Below, piece after piece: positions 47,513 through 55,605 of a DNA stretch of 64,000 nt. A model generated the notes under the pieces. The model did not search any database. It saw only the letters and a program-made list of their open reading frames with translations, and was not told the origin of the DNA. The stretch's first letter is position 1; the number at the start of each line of letters is the position of its first letter. Origin of the DNA: Clostridium facile (lineage in GTDB: Bacteria > Bacillota > Clostridia > Oscillospirales > Ruminococcaceae); contig NZ_JACOQK010000001.1 of NCBI RefSeq assembly GCF_014297275.1, forward strand, positions 1,488,001 through 1,552,000, given 5' to 3'. The position numbers and the translations under genes are program-made.

Positions 47513-48985
47513 ATGGGAAAAGCAACAGGTTTTTTAGAATATAACAGGCATGAAACACCCGTGCGGGACCCACTGGAGCGCATTCAGGATTTTGATGAGT
47601 TTCATGGCATGCTATCCGAGGAAGATAGGAAGGAACAAGGCGCCCGCTGTATGAACTGTGGTGTACCATTTTGCCAGTCGGGCATGATGCTCCATGGTAT
47701 GGCTACTGGCTGTCCACTGCATAATTTGATTCCGGAATGGAATGACGAGGTATATCACGGCAATATGTGGCATGCTTTATCCCGCCTTTTAAAAACAAAC
47801 AATTTTCCTGAATTTACAGGCAGGGTTTGCCCCGCTTTGTGTGAAGTAGCCTGCCTCTGCGGGGTAAACAATTCCCCTGTTACCATCAAGGATAGTGAGC
47901 TGGCTATTATTGAAGCTGGCTTTGCAAAGGGATATATGCAGCCGCAAATCCCTGAAATGCGAACTGATAAAAAGGTAGCAGTGGTGGGCTCCGGTCCATC
48001 AGGTCTCGCTTGCGCGGATATGTTGAACAAAAGGGGGCACCATGTTACCGTTTACGAAAAACACGACCGTGTTGGTGGCCTACTCATGTACGGGATTCCA
48101 AATATGAAATTAGATAAAAGGATTATTGACCGCCGTATCAATCTAATGAAAGAGGAAGGCGTCCGATTTATTACCAATGTAAATGTAGGAAAAGATATTC
48201 CATCCGATGTATTGCAGGAACAATTTGACGCAGTCATCCTATGTTGTGGTGCGGAACGACCCCGGGACATCCAAGCGGAAGGACGGGAGAATACCAAAGG
48301 AATCTATTTTGCGGTGGATTTTTTAACCCAAAACACAAAAAGCTACCTAGATTCCAATTTCAAAGACGGAAAATTCATTAATGCCAAAGACAAAAATGTA
48401 GTAATCGTAGGTGGTGGTGACACAGGAAATGACTGTGTAGGAACTGTCATACGCCATGGATGTAAATCGGTTGTCCAATTGGAACTGATGCCAAAAGCGC
48501 CTGACACACGAAGCGACGACAATCCTTGGCCTGAATACCCTAAAATATGTAAAGTGGATTATGGCCAAGAAGAAGCTATTGCCGTATTTGGAAAAGATCC
48601 CAGACGCTATAGTACTACCATTAATCGGGTATTTTATAATGAGGATAAAATGATTACTTCTATTGAAACCATTCGCATGGCTTTTGATAAACAACATCGT
48701 TATCTTCCCGTTCCTGGAACGGAAGAAATCATTGATTGTGATTTACTGATTATCGCAGCAGGATTTACCGGCTGTGACCAGTACATCGCTAAAGCATTTC
48801 AACTGGAATTATCCCCACGTAATACAGTAAAGACAGAGGATGGAAAATATGCTACCAATATTCCTGGTGTTTTTACTGCTGGAGATATGCGCCGTGGCCA
48901 GTCTTTAGTCGTGTGGGCAATTGAGGAAGGGAGAGCATGCGCAAAAGAAGTGGATGATTTCCTGGACGGATACTCCAATATGTAG
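47513..48985 (+). CDS. gltD: Glutamate synthase (NADPH) small subunit
   Basis: GOGAT beta subunit that oxidises NADPH and passes electrons via FAD and 4Fe-4S centres to GltB. It has 490 residues. N-terminal cysteines CMNCGVPFC and CPLHN, further CEVACLC; the FAD site is VAVVGSGPSGLACA and the NADPH site VVIVGGGDTGNDC; the closing GDMRRGQSLVVWAI motif is intact. It starts 12 bp after gltB with an AGGAGAATG ribosome binding site. A strong terminator follows at 49025. Confidence 0.98.
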   Translation: MGKATGFLEYNRHETPVRDPLERIQDFDEFHGMLSEEDRKEQGARCMNCGVPFCQSGMMLHGMATGCPLHNLIPEWNDEVYHGNMWHALSRLLKTNNFPEFTGRVCPALCEVACLCGVNNSPVTIKDSELAIIEAGFAKGYMQPQIPEMRTDKKVAVVGSGPSGLACADMLNKRGHHVTVYEKHDRVGGLLMYGIPNMKLDKRIIDRRINLMKEEGVRFITNVNVGKDIPSDVLQEQFDAVILCCGAERPRDIQAEGRENTKGIYFAVDFLTQNTKSYLDSNFKDGKFINAKDKNVVIVGGGDTGNDCVGTVIRHGCKSVVQLELMPKAPDTRSDDNPWPEYPKICKVDYGQEEAIAVFGKDPRRYSTTINRVFYNEDKMITSIETIRMAFDKQHRYLPVPGTEEIIDCDLLIIAAGFTGCDQYIAKAFQLELSPRNTVKTEDGKYATNIPGVFTAGDMRRGQSLVVWAIEEGRACAKEVDDFLDGYSNM

Positions 48986-49024
48986 GAAGTGCGATATTAT
49001 CATCAATCTATTTATTATATACAC

Positions 49025-49055
49025 AGGAGGTACAGTTCTTGTACCTCCTTCTTTT
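49025..49055 (+). terminator. Terminator of the gln-asn-glt operon
   Basis: Stem AGGAGGTAC/GTACCTCCT, 7-nt loop, then TTCTTTT. Confidence 0.87.
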
Positions 49056-49154
49056 AAATTCTCTAAACAATAACCCAATTATTTTATTATCTTAAAACTA
49101 TTGATGTGGAATTAATGAATATCATTTTATTCTAGTAGTAATCCATAAAAATAG

Positions 49155-49183
49155 TTGCATCCATTCCGGTTCCATGCTATAAT
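49155..49183 (+). promoter_or_regulatory. Promoter of the DUF2798 gene
   Basis: TTGCAT (49155-49160), 17-bp spacer, TATAAT (49178-49183). The start near 49190 gives a 130-nt leader. Confidence 0.75.
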
Positions 49184-49189
49184 AACTCT

Positions 49190-49290
49190 TGCAATTAAAT
49201 ATAGGTTATTGGTACGATTGGAAACGACACATGTGGCCGCTTGGCATCACTGATTAACGAACAACACAGGTAACACCTGTGTTTTTTTGC
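49190..49290 (+). promoter_or_regulatory. Structured leader with terminator, class not recognised (riboswitch candidate)
   Basis: A long-range stem pairs 49205-49213 (GTTATTGGT) with 49249-49258 (ACTGATTAAC, one bulge). It encloses further possible pairings such as GTGGCC-GCTT-GGC. It is followed by an intrinsic terminator (ACACAGGT/ACCTGTGT, 49264-49288, seven T), all ahead of a membrane-protein gene. An aptamer plus expression platform would look like this. It does not match the riboswitch classes I can recall (fluoride, ZTP, preQ1, purine, guanidine, THF). Confidence 0.5.
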
Positions 49291-49321
49291 GCCTATTTTT
49301 CAAAAAAGGAGCTTATTTATT

Positions 49322-49810
49322 ATGCCAAAAACAAAATTTCAGTCAGTTATTTTTACCATCCTTATGGCATTCACTATGGTTTATGGAATGATCTGCTATA
49401 ATATTGCGTTAAATATGGGTGGTATGAGTAATGAAGTCTTTTTAAAGGCATTCCATGAGTTAATTATCATGTGGCCAGTAGCATTTATCTTAGAATTCTT
49501 TGTTGTGGAAAAATTATCTCAAAAACTAGCGTTTCGTATTGTTACTCCAGGAAAAGACCGGCCAATTTTTATTATTTTGGCAATTTCCGCTATGATTGTT
49601 TGTCTGATGTGTCCTATGATGAGTTTAGTTGCCACTATTCTGTTTAAACATCCTGGAACAGAGCTGATTGCTGTATGGCTGGAAACCACAGTTTTTAATT
49701 TTCCAATGGCACTTTGCTTGCAAATCTTTTTTGTTGGGCCTTTTATCCGTTTGATATTCCGAACAATTTTTAAAAAACAGCTTGCACAACAACCTTGTAT
49801 AGAACCATAA
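49322..49810 (+). CDS. DUF2798 family membrane protein
   Basis: Integral membrane protein of unknown function, 162 residues with about four membrane helices in two similar pairs (about 8-30, 40-62, 80-108, 118-145). Repeats such as FHELIIMWPVAF and ETTVFNFPMALCLQ reflect the duplicated DUF2798 unit. AAAAAGGAGC lies upstream of the ATG. It is monocistronic between its own leader terminator and a downstream terminator. The attenuated leader suggests expression in response to a metabolite or ion, which would point to transport or stress (inference). Confidence 0.8.
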   Translation: MPKTKFQSVIFTILMAFTMVYGMICYNIALNMGGMSNEVFLKAFHELIIMWPVAFILEFFVVEKLSQKLAFRIVTPGKDRPIFIILAISAMIVCLMCPMMSLVATILFKHPGTELIAVWLETTVFNFPMALCLQIFFVGPFIRLIFRTIFKKQLAQQPCIEP

Positions 49811-49816
49811 AACAAT

Positions 49817-49849
49817 AGCGGTGAGAAAAATCTCACCGCTTATTTTTTT
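49817..49849 (+). terminator. Terminator of the DUF2798 gene
   Basis: Stem AGCGGTGAG/CTCACCGCT, 6-nt loop, TATTTTTTT. Confidence 0.9.
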
Positions 49850-49987
49850 ACCAAATAAACTTTCCAATTCTATCTAAAAAGATATCAACCAAAAATACCT
49901 TTTCCCTAATTTTAAAATACTAGCAAAATGATTGAAACAATTAGGAATAAACCCTTTCGTTTAAATTGTTAGTCTCCTAACATTTTA

Positions 49988-50149
49988 TCACACAAATAAT
50001 TGTTCCATTGATTTACTGGTATTGTTTTTATTTATCCGTTCACAGGTTGTTTGCTTTCTTTTCGATTGACGATGATGCTGGATACATGCAGCGCAATCTC
50101 CCCTCCGTTTACACTGTTTCCTTTTACAGGGACAGTCCTTATTTTTCAT
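49988..50149 (-). CDS. Small cysteine-rich basic protein (53 residues)
   Basis: From the ATG at 50149 (GAGGTG six bases upstream) a 53-residue protein with C6, C8, C13, C20, C23 and a later C37 (CPCKRKQC, GDCAAC) in a Lys/Arg-rich context. It looks like a small metal-binding or Fe-S/zinc protein. It follows the flavodoxin-like gene by about 85 bp in the same direction, so it may be an accessory to a redox protein. I do not recognise a named family; coding status rests on ribosome binding site, composition and context. Confidence 0.65.
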   Translation of the reverse strand: MKNKDCPCKRKQCKRRGDCAACIQHHRQSKRKQTTCERINKNNTSKSMEQLFV

Positions 50150-50234
50150 GGAATCACCTCTATTATAGAATTTTCTATTTTTATAACATTTTACTTCCAA
50201 AAATTTTCTTTCTCAAAAGAAAATTTCCACCATT

Positions 50235-50930
50235 TTATTCGTATTTCCAGGGCTTCATCCCTTCTAGCCACCCTTTTGAATCCCAGTATTGCCGGTCTAA
50301 AGAAAGCTGGTCAGCAGATAAAATTTTCTTTTTCATGATTTGGAAGAATAGTTGTTGATAAAGGTGAGGATGAATCTCATCCTTATTTAGCATAGTTTGA
50401 TAAAATTTTTTTGCTGCTTTTACAACCCTTTTTCTGGTCTTTTCCTCCTCAATTTCCGATTTTAACACACCAAGATGGTACCAACGCCGGAATCCTAAAT
50501 ATTCGAAACTGCGCTCCATAGTTTTATTTGTATAACTACAACCTCCATTGCTTGCTGTAGAGATTGCCATTCCAACCGCAAAGAAATTAGCGATTCGTGG
50601 ACGGTGCGCAATCCACATATAACCAAGATGGTCTAAAAAAGACTTCATCTGCCCGCTAACATCCATGCAATATACAGGGCTATCTAAAATCACCCCATCT
50701 GCAGAGAGGAAATCCTCTAAAATAGGCTGCAATTTTTGAAAATGGGGACAGGTTTGTTCCCCATGTAAAAAACAGTTATGACAACCTGTACAAAAATAAG
50801 GAAACTCAGAAGATAAATCATGCTCTTTAAATTCTATTTTTTGATATTTTGATAGTTGATACCGGAACATCTGGGTAATCTCCCATGTGTTCTCTTTTCT
50901 CCCGTTAGAATGAATAATGGTAACTTTCAT
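50235..50930 (-). CDS. Flavodoxin-like NADPH-dependent FMN reductase family protein
   Basis: Predicted FMN-binding flavoprotein, 231 residues from the ATG at 50930, which is preceded by AGGAGGTGG lying in the last codons of the upstream gene. The flavodoxin-like beta-alpha fold begins IIHSNGRKENTWEI. A cysteine cluster CTGCHNCFLHGEQTC follows (about 47-61), typical of iron-sulfur flavoproteins of the multimeric-flavodoxin group, then DGVILDSPVYCMDVSGQMKSFLDH. The C-terminal third (about 130-231) is an extension with no motif I recognise. It forms an operon with YaiI-like and YgjP-like genes. Electron donor and acceptor are unknown. Confidence 0.83.
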   Translation of the reverse strand: MKVTIIHSNGRKENTWEITQMFRYQLSKYQKIEFKEHDLSSEFPYFCTGCHNCFLHGEQTCPHFQKLQPILEDFLSADGVILDSPVYCMDVSGQMKSFLDHLGYMWIAHRPRIANFFAVGMAISTASNGGCSYTNKTMERSFEYLGFRRWYHLGVLKSEIEEEKTRKRVVKAAKKFYQTMLNKDEIHPHLYQQLFFQIMKKKILSADQLSLDRQYWDSKGWLEGMKPWKYE

Positions 50931-50943
50931 CCTACCCCACCTC

Positions 50944-51390
50944 CTATATTTCAAATTGATTTATTACTAACTGTTCTAATTCTCTCTGAAAAATCTTATT
51001 TTGTTGCTCTGTCCGTTTAGAAGGCCCTTTTAACCTACCGCCGCTATTTCGGATTTTTCTTGCTGTATGCCGTGCTAACAATAAACTGTCAATGTTAAAT
51101 TCATTGTATCGCATTCCATCCTGATTGATTACAACTGCCTGTTTTGCCAAGCACATGGCAGCTAGACCATAATCTTGGGTAATCACAATATCATTTTTAC
51201 AGATACGGTTTACCAAAACGAAATCAGCGCTATCTCTCCCCTTAGACACTACCAGAGTTCTTGCACCTTCCCGATGGTATTCATGAGAAGTATCGCACAC
51301 CAGCCAAACATCCAATTGATATTTTGAAGCAATCTGAATTGTTTGGTTTACAACCGGACATCCATCTGCATCCACCCAAATTGTCACCAT
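50944..51390 (-). CDS. YaiI/YqxD family protein (DUF188)
   Basis: 148-residue protein of the DUF188 family, a PIN/NYN-like nuclease fold of unproven activity. Conserved acidic residues: D7 and D9 in VDADGCPV, the serine/aspartate SKGRDSADFVLVN, and ITQDYGLAA. Its ATG directly follows the stop codon of the YgjP-like gene, so translation is probably coupled. The function is unknown in all bacteria that carry it. Confidence 0.92.
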   Translation of the reverse strand: MVTIWVDADGCPVVNQTIQIASKYQLDVWLVCDTSHEYHREGARTLVVSKGRDSADFVLVNRICKNDIVITQDYGLAAMCLAKQAVVINQDGMRYNEFNIDSLLLARHTARKIRNSGGRLKGPSKRTEQQNKIFQRELEQLVINQFEI

Positions 51391-52059
51391 TTAATCACCC
51401 CAATTTTCTTGTATCAAACGATAGGAAAGTTCTGCTAACTGTTGCTTTTGCTCTGAATAATCCGGAACAATCTGGGAAACTAACTTCCAAAAATTTGCTG
51501 AGTGGTTATGTTCTATCATATGGCAAAGTTCGTGTACCACCACATAATCCACAGCTGACAAAGGGGCCATTACCAACCTCCAGCTAAAGTTAATCCGATT
51601 TGTCCCAGAGCAGGAACCCCAACGTTTCTTTGCGGAACTAATTTTCACTGAAGTAGGGGATAGCCCCATTTTTTTTGCATACCATTCTACACGTGGAAGA
51701 ATGATTTGTTGTGCAAGTTCACGATAAAGCTGTATTAATCTTGGCTGCAATGCTGAAAATTCCATTTTGGGGACATAAAAATTATTTTCTCGAAAACATA
51801 CTTGGTCCCCCAACTGAACTGGATACTCTTTTCCCAACAGCAACATGTTGTCCCCCGGTTGAATAGAAAACTGCTGTTTCTGTTCCATCCATTGTGACAT
51901 CTGATAAACATGCTGCCGAATCCATCCTTGCTTTTCCCGAAGAAACTGTTCGATGTACCGCAAGGGAAGACGATTCGGTGCTTTAACTTGAATCGTCCCA
52001 TCTTGTTTGATTTGAATCGCTACTGTTTTTCGTTTAGAACGTATCAATTGATAATTCAT
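51391..52059 (-). CDS. YgjP/SprT-like M48-type metallopeptidase
   Basis: Predicted zinc metallopeptidase (DUF45, YgjP-like), 222 residues. The zinc site HELCH (HExxH) sits at about residue 177-181, followed by a distal helix NHSANFWKLV; upstream KRWGSCSGTNRINFSWRL is the family signature. Physiological substrate unknown. The start overlaps the ABC-F stop by 4 bp (ATGA) and the stop abuts the next ATG, so it lies in a tightly coupled five-gene operon. Confidence 0.9.
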   Translation of the reverse strand: MNYQLIRSKRKTVAIQIKQDGTIQVKAPNRLPLRYIEQFLREKQGWIRQHVYQMSQWMEQKQQFSIQPGDNMLLLGKEYPVQLGDQVCFRENNFYVPKMEFSALQPRLIQLYRELAQQIILPRVEWYAKKMGLSPTSVKISSAKKRWGSCSGTNRINFSWRLVMAPLSAVDYVVVHELCHMIEHNHSANFWKLVSQIVPDYSEQKQQLAELSYRLIQENWGD

Positions 52060-53855
52060 GATTTTTTCGCATTTTCTATTTGTTCCGCCAGCTCGTTCAA
52101 ATAGATCCAGCGTTCTGTTTTTTCTTCCAGTTTTTCATTTAATTGTTCTTGTTCTTCCAACAATTCTTGTAGCTTACTATAATCGCTGGACTGTTCCTCA
52201 ATCAGATGGGCAACTTCTGCCAACTTTTGTTCTAATGCTTCAATTTCACCGTCAATGTGGTCATAGTCATACTGTTCTTTGTAACTAAATTTTGTTTTTG
52301 GCATATCCTGCTTTTTAGGCCGTATATTTTTTACACTTTTTCCATTGGATTGAACTGGTTTAGAAGATAGTTCTTCTGAATTTATCTGCTGTTCATAATC
52401 AGTATAACCGCCTACATATTGCCGGATAATCCCACCTGGTTGATAAGCAAAAATAAAATCTGCCATCTTATCTAAAAAGTAACGGTCATGGGAAACCGCA
52501 ATTACAGCACCATCAAAACATTCTAGATAATCCTCCAACACCACCATGGTTTGGATGTCTAAATCATTGGTAGGCTCGTCCAATAAAAGTACATTAGGAG
52601 CATTCATCAAAATGCGGCAAAGAAATAGCCGCCGCCGTTCCCCTCCGGATAATCTTCCAATCGTATTCCATTGCAAATCCCCAGAGAACAAAAATTTCTC
52701 CAATAACTGGCTAGCAGTCAAAACACCATCTGGAGTTTGAATCCTTTCTGCCACTTCCTTGATATAATCAATCACCCGCATGGAAAGATCCATTTCATCA
52801 CATTCCTGAGAAAAATATCCAAATTTAACCGTTTCTCCGATATGTACTATTCCAGAATCCGGCTGGATTTTTCCACAAATAATCTTTAGCAATGTGGATT
52901 TTCCACATCCATTGGGGCCGACAATTCCTATCCTGCTATTGCGCAACAAATTGTAACTAAACTGGTTAATATAAAGCTGTCCATCATAGGATTTTGAAAT
53001 ATTCTCTAGTTCTACAATCTTTTTTCCTAAGCGAGATGCCAATGAATTTAATTCTAACTGTTGTTCTGGTAGATTTCCTTGTTGGCTGCTTAATTCTTCA
53101 TATCGCTCAATTCGGTATCTACTTTTGGTACCTCGTGCTTTTGGTCCCTGCTGCATCCAAGCTAACTCTTTCTTTAATAGAGAACGCCGTTTGCGTTCCG
53201 AAGCAGCTTCCATTTCTTCACGTTCTGCTTTTCGCTGTACAAAACCAGAATAATTGGTTTCATATTGGTAAATAGAGCCACGGTCAATTTCTAAAATTTG
53301 ATTGGTAACACGGTCTAGAAAATAGCGGTCATGGGTTACCATCAACAATGCTCCACGATATTTTTTCAAATACTCTTCCAGCCAAGTTACCATTTTATGG
53401 TCTAAATGGTTAGTAGGTTCATCCATTACTAGGACTTCACAGGGATGGAGCAGTGCAGCCGCAATTGCTACTCGCTTTTTCTGCCCACCAGATAGTTCAT
53501 CCACTAACTGGGTATCGTCTGCAATCCCTAATTTCTGCAGCATCGCCTTTGCTTCATATTCTTTGGTATCCAACTGGTTTGATATTCCATCTAATACCTG
53601 CTCTAAAACAGTGTTTCCAGGGGTGAACACAGGGTTTTGTGGCAGGTACCCAATCCGTACCGAATTGCTTTTTACCACTTTTCCCTGATCCGGCTGTTCA
53701 ATCCCAGCAACTATTTTTAACAGGGTGGATTTTCCCGTACCATTAATTCCAATAACTCCTACTTTATCCCCTTCGTTTAAGGTAAAACTGATTTGATTCA
53801 ATAGCTTTTTTTCTGTATAAGATTTTGTTATCTGATCTAATGTTAGCAATACCAT
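52056..53855 (-). CDS. ABC-F family ATPase (ribosome-associated, Uup/YdiF-like)
   Basis: Soluble protein with two ABC domains and no membrane segment, 599 residues from the ATG at 53855 (AGGAGG upstream; an in-frame GTG at 53900 lacks a site). Walker A GINGTGKST and GPNGCGKST; signatures LSGGQKKR and LSGGERRR; Walker B VLVMDEPTNHLD and VLLLDEPTNDLD. A linker of about 80 residues joins the domains, and a C-terminal coiled coil (about 525-599) gives a Uup/YdiF-like layout. ABC-F proteins act at the ribosomal E site, in translation or in antibiotic protection; which applies here is undetermined. It is first gene of the operon, downstream of a stable hairpin that might regulate it. Confidence 0.92.
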   Translation of the reverse strand: MVLLTLDQITKSYTEKKLLNQISFTLNEGDKVGVIGINGTGKSTLLKIVAGIEQPDQGKVVKSNSVRIGYLPQNPVFTPGNTVLEQVLDGISNQLDTKEYEAKAMLQKLGIADDTQLVDELSGGQKKRVAIAAALLHPCEVLVMDEPTNHLDHKMVTWLEEYLKKYRGALLMVTHDRYFLDRVTNQILEIDRGSIYQYETNYSGFVQRKAEREEMEAASERKRRSLLKKELAWMQQGPKARGTKSRYRIERYEELSSQQGNLPEQQLELNSLASRLGKKIVELENISKSYDGQLYINQFSYNLLRNSRIGIVGPNGCGKSTLLKIICGKIQPDSGIVHIGETVKFGYFSQECDEMDLSMRVIDYIKEVAERIQTPDGVLTASQLLEKFLFSGDLQWNTIGRLSGGERRRLFLCRILMNAPNVLLLDEPTNDLDIQTMVVLEDYLECFDGAVIAVSHDRYFLDKMADFIFAYQPGGIIRQYVGGYTDYEQQINSEELSSKPVQSNGKSVKNIRPKKQDMPKTKFSYKEQYDYDHIDGEIEALEQKLAEVAHLIEEQSSDYSKLQELLEEQEQLNEKLEEKTERWIYLNELAEQIENAKKS

Positions 53856-53908
53856 ACTGTACCTCCTGACAGAAAACAGCCTTGTCCTTTGAATGAGCAC
53901 AAAGAAAG

Positions 53909-53946
53909 ACTGATAAAACCGGGAACTATCTCCTGGTTTTATCAGT
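53909..53946 (-). terminator. Hairpin between the small-protein operon and ABC-F
   Basis: A 12-bp perfect stem ACTGATAAAACC/GGTTTTATCAGT around a 14-nt loop, followed on the minus strand by CTTTCTTTG. It is a weak terminator of the three small genes, or an attenuator in the ABC-F leader. Confidence 0.6.
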
Positions 53947-54051
53947 ATCTCCTATCAAAATTAGATTTTATCTAATTGGATTTTGGTTGAACTATCTTGT
54001 ATTATATCACAACAAAATCAAAACGCCAATACTCAAATATAATTCTAAATA

Positions 54052-54405
54052 CTATCCTAATAGATAGCACAACGCTAAAATCAATAGTTTATCTCCACCT
54101 TCATTTAACAACAGTACAATTAAAGCTAAAATGATAATCCGGTCATGGTCCAGATTTAAATCTGTTAAAATTTTGGATAATGGAGATTCTTCGTTTGGCT
54201 TAGCGGGTACAATAGGCTGTTGGCTATTCTGTTTTTTGTCAGGAAATTCCTGATTTTTCTGCTGGGAGGATGGATGGGTATTATTACGGGAATGGTGGGA
54301 TTGATTTTGAATTTTTTGCTGAGAACGCCGATGCATTTCTTGTACCCTGCGGATTGCATCCTGCTGCATCGCCATCATTTCGGAATGAGAATATTGTTGT
54401 GCCAT
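54052..54405 (-). CDS. Small protein with C-terminal hydrophobic helix, unknown function
   Basis: 117 residues from the ATG at 54405 (GGAGGAG five bases upstream). The N-terminus is Gln/Met/His-rich and likely helical, the middle is Ser/Gln/Asn-rich and disordered, and the end is a hydrophobic segment DHDRIIILALIVLLLNEGGDK...LILALCYLLG that ends the protein. Third in a row of three short genes. Similar hydrophobic tails occur in small Clostridial proteins of unknown role, some linked to sporulation; that is only a resemblance. Confidence 0.7.
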   Translation of the reverse strand: MAQQYSHSEMMAMQQDAIRRVQEMHRRSQQKIQNQSHHSRNNTHPSSQQKNQEFPDKKQNSQQPIVPAKPNEESPLSKILTDLNLDHDRIIILALIVLLLNEGGDKLLILALCYLLG

Positions 54406-54424
54406 TTTACTCCTCCTTCCCGTA

Positions 54425-54829
54425 TTATTCCCCACCCAGCTTACCAAACAATCCACTGTCTTTTAGCAAAGGTAAAAGGGAGATTAACCGCATAATTTTA
54501 ATAGCATCGTCTGCTTTGGACTGACGTTCTGGCTTTAAATGCGGCTTTAACGCCATGATTAAATCTGTATTTTTGTCATGGCTATTGAACTGTCCCATCA
54601 TCTGTTGTAATTTCATAATCATATTCATATCCAACCCACCAAAATCCATTGCGGTGGGTTTTTGTTCTTCCTTTTTTGGTGATTCCCCTCCACCCAACAG
54701 CCCACTTAGCTGGGAAAGGTCAAAACCGCCCTCTCCCGAACCAAGCATTTCCGCTACTGACTGTAGCTGTTGCTGCCCTTCTTTCGTTCCCAAAAAATTT
54801 TGCAGCATTTGGGATAAATCTTCACTCAT
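54425..54829 (-). CDS. Hypothetical protein with Gly/Leu-rich and helical C-terminal region
   Basis: 134 residues from the ATG at 54829. It has a helical N-terminus (SQMLQNFLGTKEGQQQLQSVAEM), a Gly/Ser/Leu linker and a conserved-looking C-terminus ALKPHLKPERQSKADDAIKI followed by LLPLLKDSG. The start codon lies within the last codons of the upstream gene (8-bp overlap), so the pair is translationally coupled. Not recognised beyond resemblance to small Ruminococcaceae proteins with the LKPxLxPER motif. Confidence 0.72.
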   Translation of the reverse strand: MSEDLSQMLQNFLGTKEGQQQLQSVAEMLGSGEGGFDLSQLSGLLGGGESPKKEEQKPTAMDFGGLDMNMIMKLQQMMGQFNSHDKNTDLIMALKPHLKPERQSKADDAIKIMRLISLLPLLKDSGLFGKLGGE

Positions 54830-55040
54830 GTTTACCACCCATCAATTTTTTCATTAACGCCTGAGCTTGTGGGGAATTTAAAATTTTTTTTGTCATTTCA
54901 GGGTTATTCATAATATTACGCACTTTTTCAGCATCCTCTGGCTTTAAGGATTTTAAAATCTCTTCTGGCTGCTTGCCCTTCATATTTTTGTGTTTTTGTA
55001 AAAAATCATCCATATTGGTTTGAGAAGATTTGTTGTTCAT
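54822..55040 (-). CDS. Small helical protein (72 residues), unknown function
   Basis: 72 residues, charged and mostly helical; the repeated PEEILKSLKPEDAEKVRNIMNNPEMTKKILNSP pattern resembles a short helical-bundle motif. AAAGGGGACTCC lies before the ATG. It is first in the three-gene cluster and overlaps the next start. Divergent from the YfcE gene, with 79 bp between them. No function can be assigned. Confidence 0.72.
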   Translation of the reverse strand: MNNKSSQTNMDDFLQKHKNMKGKQPEEILKSLKPEDAEKVRNIMNNPEMTKKILNSPQAQALMKKLMGGKHE

Positions 55041-55119
55041 AGGAGTCCCCTTTTCTTTCTAAATTTTTTATGATAAAATAAGTTTTACCATACAAATATC
55101 TTGCCGGAGGTAAAAAGTT

Positions 55120-55605
55120 ATGAGAATAATCGTCATATCCGATTCTCACGGAAACTTTAAACGGTTACACTGGGTCATAAAGCGCCACCTGGATTCTACT
55201 GATTTATTCCTACATCTTGGAGATGGTTTGCAGGAGTTAGAGGATATCCGCTGCCTGTATCCGGAACAAAAATTTCTTGCGGTACATGGCAACTGTGACC
55301 GCTATTCCGATGAAAAACTAACCCGTACTATTGACTGTAATGGTAATCTTATATTTGCATGCCATGGGGATATTTATGGTGTAAAATCCAATTTGGACAA
55401 ATTAAAAGCCAAAGCGCGGATGGAAAATGCCTCTATTGCATTATATGGCCATACCCATAAAAACTTTACAGACTATGAAGACGGCTTATATATTATGAAC
55501 CCTGGCAGCATAACATTGCCACGGAACGGTTTACCCAGCTACGGCGTTATTGATATTACCAAAGCTGGTATCGCCATGCATACAGTGGAGGTGGAACGGT
55601 TTTGA
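55120..55605 (+). CDS. YfcE/MJ0936-type metallophosphoesterase
   Basis: Small cytosolic dimetal phosphodiesterase, 161 residues. The five metal motifs are in order: ISDSHGN (7-13), LHLGDG, VHGNCD, ACHGD and YGHTH. Family members cleave phosphodiesters in vitro; the natural substrate is usually unknown. GGAGG lies upstream of the ATG. The stop overlaps the birA start by 4 bp. Confidence 0.93.
   Translation: MRIIVISDSHGNFKRLHWVIKRHLDSTDLFLHLGDGLQELEDIRCLYPEQKFLAVHGNCDRYSDEKLTRTIDCNGNLIFACHGDIYGVKSNLDKLKAKARMENASIALYGHTHKNFTDYEDGLYIMNPGSITLPRNGLPSYGVIDITKAGIAMHTVEVERF

Noticed and set aside
49190..49290. ZTP riboswitch, because of CCGCTTGG in the leader
   Set aside because: The paired upstream element and pseudoknot spacing of that class are absent.
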